Shown: piece after piece, positions 56,494 to 64,000 of the stretch
How the letters are laid out: each line of letters begins with the position of its first letter
Position numbering within the stretch: position 1 is the stretch's first letter
Assembly: GCF_019711535.1 (NCBI RefSeq)
Contig: NZ_JAIGNP010000003.1
Coordinates: 496,001 to 560,000 of the forward strand
Direction: 5' to 3'
From: Qipengyuania aestuarii
Lineage (GTDB): Bacteria; Pseudomonadota; Alphaproteobacteria; Sphingomonadales; Sphingomonadaceae
Length of the DNA stretch: 64,000 nucleotides
The notes under the pieces: generated by a model
What the model saw: only the letters and a program-made list of their open reading frames with translations
The model's database searches: none
What the model was told of the DNA's origin: nothing
Program-made: the position numbers and the translations under genes

Positions 56494-57336
56494 TCAATCG
56501 ACCTCGACCGCTTCTTCCGGTGGTCTCGGCGGTTTGATCACGCTGGCCAGTTCATCCTGATCAATACCCAGCAGTTCACTCATCCGCTGCCGCTGGGCCG
56601 CGGTAAGGTCCGCATAGGCCCGTTCCTGCGGAAGATCCGCCATCGCCTCGGTCATGGCCGTTTCCATATTTCCGAATCCGCTCATCATCGTCGGCAGAGC
56701 CTTCATGCTCGCCTGCATTACCTGCGGGTCGGAAAACAGCGCCATCGATTCGCGCGCGTAAACGCCGCCCGTCGGCGTCGCGAAGAAGGCGGCGATATCG
56801 GCCAGTTGCCGATCGTCGAAACGGACGGCGTAGGCTTTGGACAGGCCTTCGCGCACCGGCTCTTCCATCACGGCGAACATGCCGCCCATCTTGCCCGTCA
56901 TCACATCGATGATGGCATCGACCCGCCGGTCGAGCGCCGGATCGAGCATGGCGGAAATCTCGGCCTGCTCTTCCTCTGTCAGTCTGCCGACAGCCTCTTC
57001 GTCCAGATCGAGACGGGCTGCCAGAACGAAGTCGGGCGATGAGAACATGCTCATCATGGGCCGGATCATCTTGTCGACCATTTCGCCCATCATGGTGCCG
57101 TAAAACCCGTCGGGCATCATCGTGCCGACCACCGCCTGCGCCGCGGGAAGCCGGGCTTCCTGCTCAGCCGTCAGGGGATCCGCTATGAACAGATTGCTCA
57201 TCATGCCGGCGATCTCGTCGAGCTGCGGTTGCGAGACCTCTTCTGTTTCCGCCCCGGCCTGCTCTTGCGCCGCAAGAGGTGCTGCAATGAGAGCGGCGCC
57301 ACACGCAGCGACATGAAAGAGATTTCGCATAGTCAT
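56494..57336 (-). CDS. DUF2059-like secreted protein
   Basis: 280 aa. Signal peptide (LFHVAACGAALIAAPLAAQ), then an acidic, Met-rich helical protein: MMSNLFIADPLTAEQEARLPAAQAVVGTMMPDGFYGTMMGEMVDKMIRPMM and MEEPVREGLSKAYAVRFDDRQLADIAAFFATPTGGVYARES. The second part is the DUF2059 pattern (YAxxFTxxELxxLxxFYxTPxG). Function of the family is unknown. Met-rich runs could reflect metal or redox exposure but prove nothing. Start could also be the ATG at 57330. Downstream gap to the helicase gene is 62 bp. Confidence 0.82.
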   Translation of the reverse strand: MTMRNLFHVAACGAALIAAPLAAQEQAGAETEEVSQPQLDEIAGMMSNLFIADPLTAEQEARLPAAQAVVGTMMPDGFYGTMMGEMVDKMIRPMMSMFSSPDFVLAARLDLDEEAVGRLTEEEQAEISAMLDPALDRRVDAIIDVMTGKMGGMFAVMEEPVREGLSKAYAVRFDDRQLADIAAFFATPTGGVYARESMALFSDPQVMQASMKALPTMMSGFGNMETAMTEAMADLPQERAYADLTAAQRQRMSELLGIDQDELASVIKPPRPPEEAVEVD

Positions 57337-57357
57337 ACCCCGTCTGAAATTTCGAGT

Positions 57358-58761
57358 TTAGTGCCCCACGCTTTCACCACGCTCGAGGCCCGAAAGCCGC
57401 AGCTGCTCGTCGATCTGGGCCATGAGACGCGCCAGGCCATCTTCACTGTCGCTTTCGGCGCGAGCGACCAGAACATCCTGCGTGTTCGAAGCGCGCAGCA
57501 GCCACCAGCCGTCTGCCGTGTTGACCCGGACACCGTCCGTCCCATTTACATCGGCATCGGTGTTCGAAAGCCGGTCCTTGACCTCCTCGATCGCGGCAAA
57601 CTTGCGGCTTTCATCGACCTGAAACCGCATTTCGGGCGTGTTGATCATCTGCGGCATATCGCTGCGCAGCTGCGTGACGGATTTACCCAGCCTCGCCGCG
57701 GAGGTCATGAGACGCACCCCGGCATACATCGCATCATCGAAGCCGTAATAATCGTCGGCGAAAAAGATATGGCCGCTCATCTCTCCGGCCAGCGGAGAAC
57801 CGGTCTCCTTCATCTTCGACTTGATGAGCGAATGGCCCGTCTTCCACATCAGGGGTTCGCCGCCGCACGCTTCGACATGATCGTAGAGAGCTCTGCTTGC
57901 CTTCACATCGGCGATGATCGTCGCGCCCTTGCGTGTCCGAAGCAGGTCCTCCGCATAGATCATCAAGAGCTGATCGCCCCAGATAACGCGGCCTTCGCCG
58001 TCGATCGCCCCGATACGATCGCCATCGCCGTCGAACGCTATGCCGAAATCCAGCGATTTCTCGGCCACCAGCGCGCGCAGGTCGGCGAGGTTTTCCTCCA
58101 CGGTGGGGTCGGGATGGTGGTTGGGAAAGGCCCCATCCACGTCGGTGTACAGCAGATGGTGTTCACCCGGCAGGCGCGCCGCCAGCTTTTCGAGTGCCGG
58201 TCCGGCCGCACCGTTCCCCGCGTCCCATCCGATCCGCATGCCCGCCAGAGCCGCAGCATCGACGCCAGCGATGGCCTGCAGCATGCGCTCGACATATTCG
58301 TCGAGAATATCACGCTCTTCCACGTCCCCGGCACCATCGGACCATTCGCCGGCAGCCGAACGTCGGCCCAGTTCCTGAATGTCGCTGCCGAAGAAAGGAC
58401 GCCCCTGGAAGACCATTTTGAAACCATTGTAATTGGGAGGATTGTGGCTTCCGGTAATCTGGATCCCGCCATCGACACTCTGATCGCTAGCTTCGGCGTA
58501 ATAGAGCATGGGAGTCGCGCCAAGGCCGATCCTCACGACGTCGCAGCCGCTTGCCGTAAGCCCCTCGACGAGCGCGTGTTCGAGCATGGGCGAAGACCGC
58601 CTGCCATCATATCCAACGGCAACCTTGTTACCGCCCTTTTCGCGCAGCATCGAACCGAAAGTCCGGCCGATCGCGCGGGCATCGTCCGCGCCCAGGGTCT
58701 CACCGATGATACCCCTGATGTCGTATTCGCGAAGGACGGTTGAATGGAATGCGTGTGTCAT
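57358..58761 (-). CDS. Phosphomannomutase/phosphoglucomutase
   Basis: 467 aa of the alpha-D-phosphohexomutase family. Phosphoserine loop GIQITGSHNPPNYNGFK, metal loop FGIAFDGDGDRIGAIDGEGR, sugar loop GEMSGHIFFAD, and a C-terminal domain 4 with RVNTADGWWLLRASNTQ. It resembles ManB/AlgC/PgmG enzymes of sphingomonads that supply GDP-mannose and UDP-glucose for exopolysaccharide and LPS. The start overlaps the stop of the DnaJ-like gene by 4 bp (ATGA). Confidence 0.94.
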   Translation of the reverse strand: MTHAFHSTVLREYDIRGIIGETLGADDARAIGRTFGSMLREKGGNKVAVGYDGRRSSPMLEHALVEGLTASGCDVVRIGLGATPMLYYAEASDQSVDGGIQITGSHNPPNYNGFKMVFQGRPFFGSDIQELGRRSAAGEWSDGAGDVEERDILDEYVERMLQAIAGVDAAALAGMRIGWDAGNGAAGPALEKLAARLPGEHHLLYTDVDGAFPNHHPDPTVEENLADLRALVAEKSLDFGIAFDGDGDRIGAIDGEGRVIWGDQLLMIYAEDLLRTRKGATIIADVKASRALYDHVEACGGEPLMWKTGHSLIKSKMKETGSPLAGEMSGHIFFADDYYGFDDAMYAGVRLMTSAARLGKSVTQLRSDMPQMINTPEMRFQVDESRKFAAIEEVKDRLSNTDADVNGTDGVRVNTADGWWLLRASNTQDVLVARAESDSEDGLARLMAQIDEQLRLSGLERGESVGH

Positions 58762-59060
58762 CGGGGAGGCTCCGGAATTTCATAAGGTAGATCGTCTAGA
58801 AGAAGGTCGCGAGCAGCGTTGAGTTCCTGCATCTGCGCCTTGCTCCCACCCCGATCTGGATGAGCGAGCGCGGCCATGCGGCGATGGGCTTCGCGGATTT
58901 CCTTATGGTCTGCCCGCGCGGACACATTGAGCAATTTGCGCGCCCGGAAGATCGCCTGGCTGCGCGTCGATGGCGCGCGAAGATAATCCCAAGGCCATTT
59001 GCCAAGCGCCCAGCGGCACAGGAACGACAGCCCGATTGCCAGCGCCAGCAGCTTGATCAC
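58758..59060 (-). CDS. Membrane-anchored J-domain protein
   Basis: 100 aa. An N-terminal membrane helix (IKLLALAIGLSFLCRWALG, 2-20) is followed by a C-terminal J domain with HPD at 67-69 (MAALAHPDRGGSKAQMQELNAARDLLL). The layout, one helix then J domain, is that of Pam18/Tim14-like J proteins rather than full DnaJ. It would recruit DnaK to the inner membrane. It overlaps its neighbours by 4 bp on both sides (mipZ upstream, the phosphohexomutase downstream), so all three are translationally coupled. Confidence 0.88.
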   Translation of the reverse strand: MIKLLALAIGLSFLCRWALGKWPWDYLRAPSTRSQAIFRARKLLNVSARADHKEIREAHRRMAALAHPDRGGSKAQMQELNAARDLLLDDLPYEIPEPPR

Positions 59061-59875
59061 GCGTCGACCTTTTCGGCAGCAGCCTCTGATTTTTGGATAT
59101 CGGGAAAACGAAGAGCGGCCATGAGCTGGCGCAGCTCCTGGCGCGCGACCAGATGGCTGGTTCCCAGATCCCCCAGATGGCCCTTGTCGAGCAGGGTCAG
59201 GCCGGAAGGAAAGAGTTCGCGGTAAATCACGCGCTCCGAAAGGCCTTGCGTGACGCGGAAGCCCACACGCTTCGACATCTCACCCAGCGCCTGTTCGATC
59301 CGGTTGCGGTTGCGCGCTTCGGTATGTCCGGTGCGGTTGCGGACCACGACCCAATCCATTTCGGCGCGCCCTTCCTCGATCGCGAGGCGGCTGCGCTTGA
59401 TCCGCGCCTCCCAGATCAGCTCGGCATAGAACGAGAGCTTGCGCACTTTGAAATTCTCACCCTCGACCTGGCCGATGAGATCGAAATCGACAAAGCTGTC
59501 GTTCATCGGTGTCACCAGCGTGTCGGCATGGGTGGCGGCAAAGCGCGCCAGTGGATCGTCACGTCCCGGCGTATCGATGATGATGAAATCGGCGTCTGCA
59601 GCATGGCACTTGAGGATATCGCCGAATTCGTCGTCGGGAATGGGCGGGATCGTCTGGCATTCGATCGTCGGAAGATCGATTTTGCGCCGCTGCATGGTTT
59701 CGGCGCGATTTTCGACATAGCGGGCGAAGGTGCGCTGCCGGTGGTCGAGATCGAAGCCGACTACTTTCGCACCGCGGTAGGCCAGCGCAATCGCTACGTG
59801 GATCGCAGTCGTCGATTTACCTGTCCCGCCCTTTTCGTTGGCGAAAGTAATCCAATGGGGGCCGGTCTGGGACAA
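59057..59875 (-). CDS. mipZ: MipZ, ParA-like cell-division positioning ATPase
   Basis: 272 aa from TTG 59875; a longer frame would run into panC. Deviant Walker A KGGTGKST (15-22), VVGFDLDHRQRTFARYVENR, the Walker B-like DADFIIIDTPGRDDPLARFAATHADTLVTPMNDSFVDFDLIG, and the MipZ-specific YAELIWEARIKRS and RVIYRELFPSGLTLLD. In Caulobacter MipZ forms a pole-to-midcell gradient from ParB and blocks FtsZ away from midcell; the same role is expected here. Length agrees with Caulobacter MipZ. Divergent from panC, 83 bp apart. Confidence 0.93.
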   Translation of the reverse strand: MSQTGPHWITFANEKGGTGKSTTAIHVAIALAYRGAKVVGFDLDHRQRTFARYVENRAETMQRRKIDLPTIECQTIPPIPDDEFGDILKCHAADADFIIIDTPGRDDPLARFAATHADTLVTPMNDSFVDFDLIGQVEGENFKVRKLSFYAELIWEARIKRSRLAIEEGRAEMDWVVVRNRTGHTEARNRNRIEQALGEMSKRVGFRVTQGLSERVIYRELFPSGLTLLDKGHLGDLGTSHLVARQELRQLMAALRFPDIQKSEAAAEKVDA

Positions 59876-59958
59876 GACGTGTCGCTCTTCTTCTCGTTGT
59901 ATTCGATGCCGCTGGGGTATTAGGGCAATTCTTCCTAAACCATAATCGAGGGGAGTCG

Positions 59959-60813
59959 GTGTTGCAAATCGCTCGCACACTGGAAATGTTGAGGAAACGC
60001 CTGGATGATCTGCGGGCTAAAGGCGAAACGATCGCGCTGGTCCCGACGATGGGAGCGCTTCATGAAGGTCATCTGACGCTGGTCCGGCGCGCTGCAGCGC
60101 AGGCGGACCATGTGGTGGTCTCCATATTCGTCAATCCCCGCCAGTTCGGCGCAGGCGAAGATCTCGATGCCTACCCCCGCCAGCTGGAACAGGATAGCCG
60201 CCTGCTCGAACGGGAAGGCGTCGCATTGGTATGGGCCCCTTCGCCGGACGTGATTTATCCCGCAGGCTATGCGACCAATATTTCCGTTGGCGGGGTCAGC
60301 GAAGGCCTATGCGGCGCGGACCGGCCCGGCCACTTCGACGGGGTGGCGACAATCGTCTGCAAGCTCTTCAATCAGGTCATGCCCGACATGGCCTTTTTCG
60401 GAGAAAAGGATTGGCAGCAGCTCGCTGTCATCCGGCGAATGGCCAGGGATCTCGACCTGACCCGGCCCCATGTGGAAGCCATCCACGGCGTCCCGATCGT
60501 CCGTGAAACCGATGGTCTCGCGATGAGCAGTCGCAATGCGTATCTCTCACCGGAGCAGCGCGAGCAGGCGGCGGTGCTGCCGCGCGCGATGAAGGCCGCG
60601 CTGGTCGAAATGGCGGGAGGGGAAGCTGCGGAACCTGCGCTCGAAAGCCTGCGGGACAAGCTGCTGGCTAGCGGCTTTGACAGGATCGACTATGTCGACG
60701 TGCGCGACGGCGACAGCCTCGCCCTGCTGGAGGCGGATAATGGCAATGCGCGCCTGTTTGCCGCGGCCAGGATTGGCGGAACCCGCCTGATCGACAACAT
60801 GCCTCTTAGCTGA
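59959..60813 (+). CDS. panC: Pantothenate synthetase
   Basis: 284 aa, start GTG 59959 (or TTG 59962) after GAGGGGAG. Joins pantoate and beta-alanine with ATP. HIGH-like motif MGALHEGHLTLVRRA, VSIFVNPRQFGAGEDLDAYPR, GLCGADRPGHFDGVATIVCKLFNQVMPDMAFFGEKDWQQLAVIRRMARDL and the KMSKS-like GLAMSSRNAYLS. Full length with all family motifs. A tRNA gene on the other strand follows. Confidence 0.96.
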   Translation: MLQIARTLEMLRKRLDDLRAKGETIALVPTMGALHEGHLTLVRRAAAQADHVVVSIFVNPRQFGAGEDLDAYPRQLEQDSRLLEREGVALVWAPSPDVIYPAGYATNISVGGVSEGLCGADRPGHFDGVATIVCKLFNQVMPDMAFFGEKDWQQLAVIRRMARDLDLTRPHVEAIHGVPIVRETDGLAMSSRNAYLSPEQREQAAVLPRAMKAALVEMAGGEAAEPALESLRDKLLASGFDRIDYVDVRDGDSLALLEADNGNARLFAAARIGGTRLIDNMPLS

Positions 60814-60867
60814 AGAGGGCCAAGGGAGGGCTGATGTAGGCTGTGGCGATTTCTAAGAGGGAAACGC

Positions 60868-60941
60868 TGGAGCGGGTAAGGGGAATCGAACCCCTCTAGC
60901 CAGCTTGGAAGGCTGGAGCATTACCACTATGCTATACCCGC
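60868..60941 (-). tRNA. tRNA-Gly (anticodon TCC)
   Basis: On the minus strand a complete cloverleaf can be drawn: acceptor GCGGGTA/TACCCGC, D arm GCAT-AGTGGTA-ATGC, anticodon arm CCAGC-CTTCCAA-GCTGG with anticodon TCC, and T arm GGGG-TTCGATT-CCCC. The 3' CCA is encoded (60868-60870), and the discriminator base is T. It lies between panC and an OmpA-family lipoprotein gene. Confidence 0.96.
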
Positions 60942-60987
60942 TCAGCGGAGGAGGGCAGATGCCTTCCTTCGCGGGATTCGTCAACAT

Positions 60988-61638
60988 TCATTCTGCGGTT
61001 TTCGGTGCCGCCTTCGGCTTGGGGGTTTGACCTGTCGAGCCGCTGGCAGCCGGTTCGGGCCTGCTCAATGTCTCGATCAGGGTTTTTTCCCTGGCGTTGC
61101 TTTCCCCGGTCTCCACGATCAGGTCGACACGGCGATTGGCGGCCCGGCCTTCTTCATTGGCAGTTCCATCGGGAAGGGCATTGGGCTCGAGCGGGTTTTG
61201 CTCGCCGAATGCGATGACTTCGATCCGCTCTTCGTCGATCCCGCCGTCCACCAGGAAATCCTTCACGGCGTTCGCAAGATCGCGCGATCTTTCGAGATTT
61301 TCTTCGTCGCTGCCAGCCGAATCCGAATGACCGCGCAGGACGATCTCGCCGCCTGAGGCGACCTGGGGGGAACGCAGGACAGTCGCCAGTTCGGCGCGGA
61401 CGGCTTCGGTCAGTTCCGCCGTACCGTCGGCAAAGGGAAGCACAGTCTCCAGCGGCGGAAGCGTGTCCGAGGGGAGCATGGAATCTTCCGCAGTTGGCTC
61501 TTCCTGGAAAATCGACCGCGGCGCATCGGTCGGGGCCGTCGGCTCGGGCGCAGGATCCGGTTCCACCTTGCAGCCCGCTAGCCCCAGGGACCCGGCCAGA
61601 GCCAGTCCCGCGGCGGTTAGTCTTGCTGTTGCCCTCAT
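60988..61638 (-). CDS. OmpA-family lipoprotein
   Basis: 216 aa from ATG 61638. Lipobox LAGC at residues 21-24 (ALAGSLGLAGCKVEP), then a Pro/Glu/Thr-rich linker, then an OmpA C-like peptidoglycan-binding domain (FADGTAELTEAVRAELATVL, LRGHSDSAGSDEENLERSRDLANAVKDFL, NRRVDLIVE) and a short Pro/Lys-rich tail. The ATG overlaps the stop of the antiporter gene (ATGA), so it is translated by coupling. It probably links the outer membrane to the cell wall. Confidence 0.9.
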   Translation of the reverse strand: MRATARLTAAGLALAGSLGLAGCKVEPDPAPEPTAPTDAPRSIFQEEPTAEDSMLPSDTLPPLETVLPFADGTAELTEAVRAELATVLRSPQVASGGEIVLRGHSDSAGSDEENLERSRDLANAVKDFLVDGGIDEERIEVIAFGEQNPLEPNALPDGTANEEGRAANRRVDLIVETGESNAREKTLIETLSRPEPAASGSTGQTPKPKAAPKTAE

Positions 61639-63485
61639 GTCGTCTGAACCCCCTGCTTTTTCCCGGCCTTTTTCGCCGCCTTTTCTTCCGCGGTTTTGGT
61701 TTGTGGTGGCGAAAAGCTCAAGATTATATCCCCCGCACGCGGTTCGGGCCGCGCGGCGTGAGTGAAGAACCGTATATTCCCATTGTCGCGCACCAGCAGC
61801 AGCATATTCGCCGCATCGGGCAGTTTTTCCTGCATCTTTTCGAAGTCGAATTCTTCGGACAGGCGGGTTTTGCGGAACACCCATCCCTGACGCTGGCGTT
61901 CGCTCACATCCTCGACGCCGAACCCGCTTTCGAACAATGCACGGCCGCGCAGGCTTTCGGGGAGCGCGTGGCGGTCTTCGCCGTCCGCACTCTCGCCCAG
62001 CTGGAATACGCTATCGCGGCCGATCTCATGGGCGAATTCATTGCAGACGAGGGCATTGTAGGCCTCGTTTTCGGTGGCTGCCACGAGGTTCTGATAAGGC
62101 GCGAGTTCGAGATTATGTTCGGTCGCTTCGTTCAGGATTTCACCGTGATAAGTGGGAATTCCCTTCTGCCGGGCCAGGGCAAGGCGCTGCCAGCTGGGGT
62201 CCACAACCATGACGGGGGCCTTCATGTCGCGCATCTGCTCTGCCAGCGCGACAGTCCAGGGAGTGCTGCCGACGATCAGGATACCGGGCCTGGTCGTTCC
62301 TTTCACCTTCAGCAGCTTTGCGACCAGATCGACGGTGAAGCCGTGCGCCACAATGGTCACAACGACGACCGCGAAGCTCAGTCCGATGAGAAGATTGCCG
62401 TCGCTGAAACCCAGATCGGAAAGCCGGAGCGCAAACAGGCCGGAAATCGCCACAAGCACGATGCCGCGCGGCGCGATCCAGGCGAGGAACAGGCGCTCGT
62501 TCCAAGGGATGTTGCTGCCGAGGAGGCTGAGGATGATCGTCGCAGGACGCACGACGAACAGCAGTGCCAGCAAGAACCACGCGATCGGCCAGTTGATGTA
62601 CCTTATATCCTCGATGCTGAGCGAGGCGGACAGCAGGATGAATATCCCGGAGACGAGCAGGACCGCGATATTCTCCTTGAAGGGATGAATGGAGCGCAGG
62701 CTGGTCACGTTCATATTGGCTAGGGCCACACCCATCACAGTGACGGCGACCAGACCTGCCTCATGCTCGATCAGGTTGGATATGACGAACACGCCGATCA
62801 CGGCCGTCAGCAACACGGGTACCTTGAGGTATTCGGGTACGGCCCCGCGCGGGAAGGACCAGGCGATGGCGAGCGCGGCGACATAGCCGATCAGGCCGGC
62901 GATGATCGCGGCAATGATGAGCGGCGGTACGACTTCGAACAGCGTCGCGCCGGGCTGTTCGGCAACCTTGCGGAAATATTCATAGGCGATGACCGCACAA
63001 AGCGCGCCGGTAGGGTCGTTGACGATGGCTTCCCACTTGAGGATCGATGCCGGCCGCGACTTGATCGAGCTTTGCCGCAGCAGCGGGATGACCACTGTCG
63101 GGCCAGTCACCACGAGAATACCGCCAAACAGGATCGCCACTTCGGGAGCGAGGCCCGCGATATGAATGCCGGCGAGAGCACCGAACAGCCATCCAAGCGC
63201 CACCCCCACGGTAGCAAGACGGCCGACGGCACTGCCGGTGTGTCTCAGCTCGCGAAAGTCGAGGCTGAGGCCGCCTTCGAAAAGGATGAGAGCAACACCG
63301 ATAGCCACCATCGGTTCGAGGAGACCGCCAAAGGCGTGCTCGGGATCGAAGACGCCGAGAACCGGGCCTGCGAGAAAGCCGGCAATCAGCATGAGGACGA
63401 TGGCAGGGAGCCCGGTTCGCCACGCCAACCATTGCGCGCCAATGCCGAGTATGCCCACCAAGGCGATTACTAATGTCTGTTCCAT
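61635..63485 (-). CDS. CPA-type cation:proton antiporter with a C-terminal RCK-like domain
   Basis: 616 aa. The first 400 residues hold about 12 membrane helices of the CPA1/NhaP fold: LPAIVLMLIAGFLAGPVLG, GVALILFEGGLSLDFRELR, GPTVVIPLLRQSSIKSRPASILKWEAIVNDPTGALCAV (the ND ion-binding pair) and RLFLAWIAPRGIVLVAISG. A cytosolic Rossmann-like region follows: GILIVGSTPWTVALAEQMRDMKAPVMVVDPSWQRLALARQKGIPTYHGEILNEA, i.e. TrkA-N/RCK-like, probably nucleotide-sensing. It moves Na+ or K+ against H+. Coupled to the OmpA-lipoprotein gene. Confidence 0.92.
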   Translation of the reverse strand: MEQTLVIALVGILGIGAQWLAWRTGLPAIVLMLIAGFLAGPVLGVFDPEHAFGGLLEPMVAIGVALILFEGGLSLDFRELRHTGSAVGRLATVGVALGWLFGALAGIHIAGLAPEVAILFGGILVVTGPTVVIPLLRQSSIKSRPASILKWEAIVNDPTGALCAVIAYEYFRKVAEQPGATLFEVVPPLIIAAIIAGLIGYVAALAIAWSFPRGAVPEYLKVPVLLTAVIGVFVISNLIEHEAGLVAVTVMGVALANMNVTSLRSIHPFKENIAVLLVSGIFILLSASLSIEDIRYINWPIAWFLLALLFVVRPATIILSLLGSNIPWNERLFLAWIAPRGIVLVAISGLFALRLSDLGFSDGNLLIGLSFAVVVVTIVAHGFTVDLVAKLLKVKGTTRPGILIVGSTPWTVALAEQMRDMKAPVMVVDPSWQRLALARQKGIPTYHGEILNEATEHNLELAPYQNLVAATENEAYNALVCNEFAHEIGRDSVFQLGESADGEDRHALPESLRGRALFESGFGVEDVSERQRQGWVFRKTRLSEEFDFEKMQEKLPDAANMLLLVRDNGNIRFFTHAARPEPRAGDIILSFSPPQTKTAEEKAAKKAGKKQGVQTT

Positions 63486-63574
63486 GCCCCTCGTCGCGTT
63501 TCGCCCGCGTGGCGGGCCGCTCGGGCTAACAATGCCCTAGGCGGGCACTTTATCCAAGGTCTCGTTGAAAAAGC

Positions 63575-64000
63575 TCAGTCGCCGTCGAATTGCATGAGTG
63601 CAGCGACCGATATGCCGGCCTCGTGCAACCGTTTCGCACCGCCCAGATCGGGCAGGTCGATGACGAAAAAGGCGTCGGCAACATCGGCCCCTGCCTGGCG
63701 GAGCAGTTCTACCGTCGCGCAGGCGGTGCCCCCGGTGGCGAGGAGATCGTCGACAATGGCCACTTTCTGGTCACGCGAAACACTGGCCGGATCCATCTCG
63801 AGCCGATCGGCCCCGTATTCCAGCGCATAGTCGACACCAATGGTATCGCAGGGCAGTTTTCCGGGCTTTCGGATCGGCAGGAAAGGAAGGCCCAGCCTGG
63901 CGGCAACCGACGCACCGAAGATGAAGCCGCGCGCTTCCATCCCCGCTATCGCCTCAGCACCCGAATGCCGAACCTTCTCGGCCAGCCAGTCCACCGTGGC
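63575..64000 (-). CDS. apt: Adenine phosphoribosyltransferase, 5' end cut by the window edge
   Basis: At least 141 codons are visible; the frame is open to the right edge, and about 35 N-terminal residues of the usual 175 are missing. Salvages adenine to AMP using PRPP. Motifs: AEAIAGMEARGFIFGASVAARLGLPFLPIRKPGKLP and the PRPP-binding VAIVDDLLATGGTACATVELLRQAGA, followed by FVIDLPDLGGAKRL, as in Apt. The stop is at 63575. Confidence 0.95.
   Translation of the reverse strand, partial: ATVDWLAEKVRHSGAEAIAGMEARGFIFGASVAARLGLPFLPIRKPGKLPCDTIGVDYALEYGADRLEMDPASVSRDQKVAIVDDLLATGGTACATVELLRQAGADVADAFFVIDLPDLGGAKRLHEAGISVAALMQFDGD

Overview
The window reads as chromosomal DNA of a marine or freshwater alphaproteobacterium of the order Sphingomonadales, most likely Erythrobacteraceae. 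The base composition is GC-rich. The pointers are a sphingomonad-style gene transfer agent (GTA) cluster, MipZ, an OmpA-family porin with a very long proline linker, a large TonB-dependent receptor, and many small secreted proteins of sphingomonad type. Family names come from recognising motifs and gene order; no search was run.

Region 1 (about 0.2-15.5 kb, + strand) is a nearly complete GTA structural cluster. In order it holds a TerS-like double-HTH protein, large terminase, portal, a DUF6127 protein, prohead protease, HK97-type capsid, head-tail adaptor, a 52-aa protein, tail terminator, tail tube, two tail chaperone-type proteins, a short tape measure, a very large distal-tail (DUF2460) fusion, baseplate hub (DUF2163), NlpC/P60 peptidase, the g15-type baseplate protein and a DUF2793 protein. 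Two minus-strand genes sit inside it on either side of the portal gene: a GIY-YIG nuclease flanked by palindromic repeats, and a 67-aa membrane protein. The cluster also carries intrinsic-terminator-like hairpins about 25 nt upstream of the first gene and of the capsid gene, and a duplicated multi-hairpin element in front of the adaptor and tail-tube genes. This RNA-level architecture is the most unusual thing in the window.

Region 2 (15.6-33.6 kb) is mixed core genome: OmpA porin, Cu/Zn superoxide dismutase lipoprotein, an MFS transporter with queC, Hsp33, argD-argF, a double cold-shock-domain protein with a glycine-rich N-terminus, TerC, a DUF442 protein, a GMC oxidoreductase, a GNAT acetyltransferase, a TonB-dependent receptor, and glnK-amtB behind a near-perfect sigma-54 promoter.

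Region 3 (33.7-50.8 kb) holds translation and metabolism genes: prfC, pheS-pheT and rpmI-rplT (the last two separated by an AraC regulator and a terminator), three SDR oxidoreductases, a histidinol-phosphatase/IMPase, a second AraC regulator, prs, glpX, homoserine dehydrogenase and two secreted proteins of unknown function.

Region 4 (50.8-64 kb) holds a tonB-exbB-exbD-exbD energy-transduction operon that could power the TonB-dependent receptor, a ligase-associated-type DEXH helicase standing alone, a DUF2059-like secreted protein, a tightly overlapping mipZ-dnaJ-phosphomannomutase set, panC, tRNA-Gly(TCC), a coupled CPA antiporter/OmpA-lipoprotein pair, and the 3' part of apt cut by the right edge.
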